Origin: ZC4RG19 sp017577565
GTDB taxonomy: Bacteria; Actinomycetota; Acidimicrobiia; Acidimicrobiales; VFJN01
NCBI GenBank assembly: GCA_047459075.1
Contig: VSCH01000002.1
Coordinates: 71,335-135,334 of the forward strand
DNA: 64,000 bases
Direction: 5' to 3'
Of this stretch, positions 61,603 to 64,000 are shown in pieces; positions within the stretch are counted from its first letter, which is position 1, and every line of letters begins with the position of its first letter. The position numbers and the translations under genes are program-made. A model generated the notes under the pieces. That model was not told the DNA's origin. It searched no databases and saw nothing but the letters and a program-made list of their open reading frames with translations.

Positions 61603-61706
61603 GTGAACCCCTTGTCGCCCGGCTGACCGAACCGGCACGACAAGTGTTCCACAGGCCGGGTGGATCGACAACGCGCCGCGGCCGCTTTTCCGTCCGATCG
61701 CCCCGC

Positions 61707-62999
61707 TCAGCCCCGGTGCGGGCGCCCCGCGGCCGGCGCGCCGTCCGGGCCCCAGGGGGCGTCGCCGGTGCGCTTCACCCGGAGCCCGCCGGGGCGGAGC
61801 GCGGCCGCCGGGCCGATGGCGTCGCCGCCGAAGCGGGCGCGGATGGCGTCGACCGCGCCGCTCACCTCGTGCCACGCCGGGGCCGGGCCGGCGAGATCGT
61901 CGAGGGTCAGCTGGCGGGCGGCGCCCTCGACCAGGCCGCTCGCCGTCACCCCGAGCAACCGCACGCCGGGCGAGGGGTCGACGCGGTCGAGCAGCGCGCT
62001 CGCCGCCCGGGCGATCGCCGGCCCGTCGTCGACCGCCTGGGCGGCGGTCGTCGAGCGGGTGATCGTCCGGAAGTCGCCGAAGCGCACCTTCAGCGTGACC
62101 GTGCGGGCGGCGAGCCCCGCCCGCCGCAGCCGCCAGGCCACGGCGTCGGCCATGCGAGCGACCTCGCGCCGCAGCGCCTCCCGGTCGTGGTGGTCCCGGG
62201 GGAAGGTCTCCTCGTGCCCGATCGACCGGGGCGGCTGGTCGGGCTCGACGGGCCGGTCGTCCTCGCCGGCGGCCAGGCGGCGCAGCTGGCGCCCGGCCGC
62301 GGGGCCGAGCGCGTGGACCAGGGCGTCCTCGGGCAGGTCCGCGATGTCGCCCACGGTGCGGACGCCCAGCCGCTCGAGGCGGGCCATCGTCGCCGGCCCC
62401 ACGCCCCACAGCGCCCGGGCCGGCAGCGGGCGCAGGAAGTCCCGCACCTCCTCCGGGCGCACCACCCGCACGCCGAGCCCCGGCTCCGGCCCGCCGCGCC
62501 CCGCCCGGGGCTTGGCCGCCTCGGAGGCCAGCTTGGCCACGAGCTTGGAGGGCGCCACGCCCACCGAGCAGTGCAGCCCCTCGCGCTCGAGCACCTCGGC
62601 CCGGATGGCCCGGGCGATCCGCTCGCCGTCGCCGTGGAGCCGACGGGCCCCGGTGACGTCCAGGAACGCCTCGTCGAGGCTGACCGGCTCGACCAGCGGC
62701 GTGTAGGCGCGGAACACCTCCATGACCCGCCGGCTGACGGCGGCGTAGTGCGCGTGGTCGCCGGGGAGGAAGACGGCGTGCGGGCAGAGCCGGCGGGCCC
62801 GGGCGGTGGGCATGGCCGAGTGCACGCCGTAGGCGCGGGCCTCGTAGCTGGCGGCGGCGACGACGCCCCGGTCGCCGGTGCCGCCGACGACGACCGGCCG
62901 GCCCCGCAGCTCGGGCCGGCGCAGCAGCTCGACCGAGACGAAGAAGGCGTCCATGTCGACGTGCACGATCGTGCGACGGCGACCGGCGGACACCGTCAC
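61707..62999 (-). CDS. dinB: DNA polymerase IV (Y-family)
   Basis: Translesion polymerase of 430 residues. The metal-binding motifs are IVHVDMDAFFVSVE and EPVSLDEAFLDVTG, and CSVGVAPSKLVAKLASEAAKP is conserved. ALWGVGPATMARLERLGVRTVG forms the thumb HhH, followed by the little-finger domain. A beta-clamp motif QLTLDDL is visible near the C-terminus. The GTG at 62999 overlaps the nudix stop as GTGA, so the two are co-translated. I see no LexA-type box upstream. Confidence 0.93.
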   Translation of the reverse strand: MTVSAGRRRTIVHVDMDAFFVSVELLRRPELRGRPVVVGGTGDRGVVAAASYEARAYGVHSAMPTARARRLCPHAVFLPGDHAHYAAVSRRVMEVFRAYTPLVEPVSLDEAFLDVTGARRLHGDGERIARAIRAEVLEREGLHCSVGVAPSKLVAKLASEAAKPRAGRGGPEPGLGVRVVRPEEVRDFLRPLPARALWGVGPATMARLERLGVRTVGDIADLPEDALVHALGPAAGRQLRRLAAGEDDRPVEPDQPPRSIGHEETFPRDHHDREALRREVARMADAVAWRLRRAGLAARTVTLKVRFGDFRTITRSTTAAQAVDDGPAIARAASALLDRVDPSPGVRLLGVTASGLVEGAARQLTLDDLAGPAPAWHEVSGAVDAIRARFGGDAIGPAAALRPGGLRVKRTGDAPWGPDGAPAAGRPHRG

Positions 63000-63481
63000 C
63001 GCCTCGTCACGACCGCCTGCGACGCGTCGACGCCCCGCACCAGGTACCGGAAGGTGCGGGGCTCCTGCCACCGCTCGGCCAGCCAGGCGCCGAGGGGCTC
63101 GGCCACCCACGGGTGGCAGCCCGCCAGGTGGTCGGCGCAGGCGGCGGGGTCGACGTAGGCCGCCTCGACGACGATGCCGTCGGGGTCGTCGACCCGCACC
63201 TCGCCGCCGTACTCCACCGCCTCGTGGGCCTCGACCCGCAGGTGCCAGCCCAGGTCCGGGGCGAGCACCTCGACCCGGTAGACCGGCCCCCGCCAGCGGG
63301 TGACCACGACGCCGGTCTCCTCCCGCACCTCGCGGGTCAGCCCGTCGAGCAGCGACTCGCCCTCGTCGATCACGCCGCCCGGCGGGCTCCAGTCGTGGTC
63401 GCCGTTGCGCCGGCGGTTGCGCACGAGGAGGAGCCCGTCCCGGCCGAGGATCAGGCCGCCTCCCACCAACCACTCACGCAT
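62996..63481 (-). CDS. Nudix hydrolase
   Basis: A 161-residue pyrophosphohydrolase. The Nudix box is complete: GGVIDEGESLLDGLTREVRE, ETGV, with the metal-binding REVREE. The substrate is unknown; a role in cleaning oxidised nucleotides would fit its coupling with dinB, but this is inference. The ATG at 63481 follows CAGACT by 6 nt, a weaker form of the local leaderless pattern. It is divergent from the final membrane gene. Confidence 0.9.
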   Translation of the reverse strand: MREWLVGGGLILGRDGLLLVRNRRRNGDHDWSPPGGVIDEGESLLDGLTREVREETGVVVTRWRGPVYRVEVLAPDLGWHLRVEAHEAVEYGGEVRVDDPDGIVVEAAYVDPAACADHLAGCHPWVAEPLGAWLAERWQEPRTFRYLVRGVDASQAVVTRR

Positions 63482-63566
63482 CGGCCCAGTCTGGCACCGC
63501 CGGGCCCGCGACCGGGCGCCCGCCGAGTTCGTCGGCCGGCCCGGCCACCCCTACGATGGCCGGGCC

Positions 63567-64000
63567 ATGCCCGAGGCCCCCGCCGACCGCCCCGCGGGCG
63601 CCGAGCGCCGCCCGCCCGCCGACGACCACGCGCCGAGCGCCGTGCCATCGCTGGCCGCCCGGGTGCTGGCCTTCGTGTCGATCCTCGTCGGCGGCCTGTG
63701 CGGCGGCCTCATCGGCTGGGCGCTCGTCGACCTGCAGTGCGACGGCGACTGCGGCCTCGCCGCCGGGGCGGCCGGCCTGGGCGGCGCGGTCGTCGGGGCC
63801 GCCGGCGTGGCGGTCGTGGCCGTGCTCGCCCTGCGGGCCATGGGCGAGTGGCGCACGATCCAGCACCGGCAGGCCGGCGTCGTGGCGGCGCGGGTCTCCG
63901 GCACACGGCCCGGCGGAACGGTCGTGCCGGTGGTCGCGCTGGCGCGGGCCGTGGGAGAGACGCTGGGCCTGCCGACGGCCGGGCACCTCGCCGTCGGCGG
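63567..64000 (+). CDS. Hypothetical membrane protein (3' end outside window)
   Basis: An open frame of 144 codons reaches the window edge with no stop. A disordered N-terminus (MPEAPADRPAGAERRPPADD) is followed by two membrane helices (VLAFVSILVGGLCGGLIGWAL; GAVVGAAGVAVVAVLALRAM) joined by a short loop holding two cysteines (LQCDGDCG). The start is supported by TACGAT (63552-63557), 9 nt before the ATG. I do not recognise the family. It is incomplete, so no function can be offered. Confidence 0.65.
   Translation, partial: MPEAPADRPAGAERRPPADDHAPSAVPSLAARVLAFVSILVGGLCGGLIGWALVDLQCDGDCGLAAGAAGLGGAVVGAAGVAVVAVLALRAMGEWRTIQHRQAGVVAARVSGTRPGGTVVPVVALARAVGETLGLPTAGHLAVG

Overview
This is a 64 kb chromosomal segment of a very GC-rich bacterium, densely packed with housekeeping genes. 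Several genes point to the phylum Actinomycetota: a mycothiol synthase, a Bpa-type proteasome activator ending in GTYL, a DUF3040 protein, a DNPR-type (meso-diaminopimelate) MurE, an FtsZ/SepF/DivIVA division set without FtsA, and a menaquinone pathway. A deep lineage such as Acidimicrobiia is my inference; the sequence does not prove it. I saw no tRNA, rRNA, CRISPR array, insertion sequence or prophage, and no gene-free gap exceeds about 190 bp.

Layout. 1-2249: end of a histidine operon (hisC partial, hisD). 2288-8782: small hypothetical protein, nth, mycothiol synthase, VIT1-type transporter, rlmN, a nucleotidyltransferase, a MaoC-like hotdog protein and an M50 protease with a TPR-like tail. 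8881-16382: menaquinone genes menG, menF, menD, menH, menA and menE, with a MOSC gene among them; menB and menC are absent. 16425-24937: secreted cutinase of the PET-hydrolase type, SDR, thioesterase, a YyaL/DUF255 protein, MFS exporter, MDR reductase, nitroreductase and an uncharacterised protein. 25044-32883: dnaE, a membrane protein with a Trp-rich linker and a degenerate GGDEF domain, bpa, a phosphodiesterase-like protein and an Rrf2 regulator. 32893-38192: dksA-lspA-rluD operon, and ileS. 38286-53909: a minus-strand division and cell-wall (dcw) cluster, mraZ-rsmH-ftsL-ftsI-murE-mraY-ftsW-murG-murC-ftsQ-ftsZ-yggS-sepF-yggT-divIVA, from which murF and murD are missing. 54045-64000: lipoate ligase-like gene, HNH nuclease, ROK kinase, a MoxR-DUF58-transglutaminase operon, DUF3040, a nudix-dinB pair, and a membrane protein cut by the window edge.

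How the genes work together. The dcw block makes peptidoglycan precursor from UDP-MurNAc-tripeptide onward, flips and polymerises it, and places the septum; overlaps of 1-8 bp suggest translational coupling. The men genes make menaquinone from chorismate. The cutinase is the clearest accessory function: it has a secretion signal, its own canonical promoter and an operator-like dyad.

Regulation. About two dozen genes have a TANNNT-like -10 hexamer only 6-9 nt before the start codon, which implies leaderless mRNAs. I used this to choose starts. A few genes (cutinase, MFS exporter, dksA, dnaE) instead have a fuller promoter or leader carrying a dyad.
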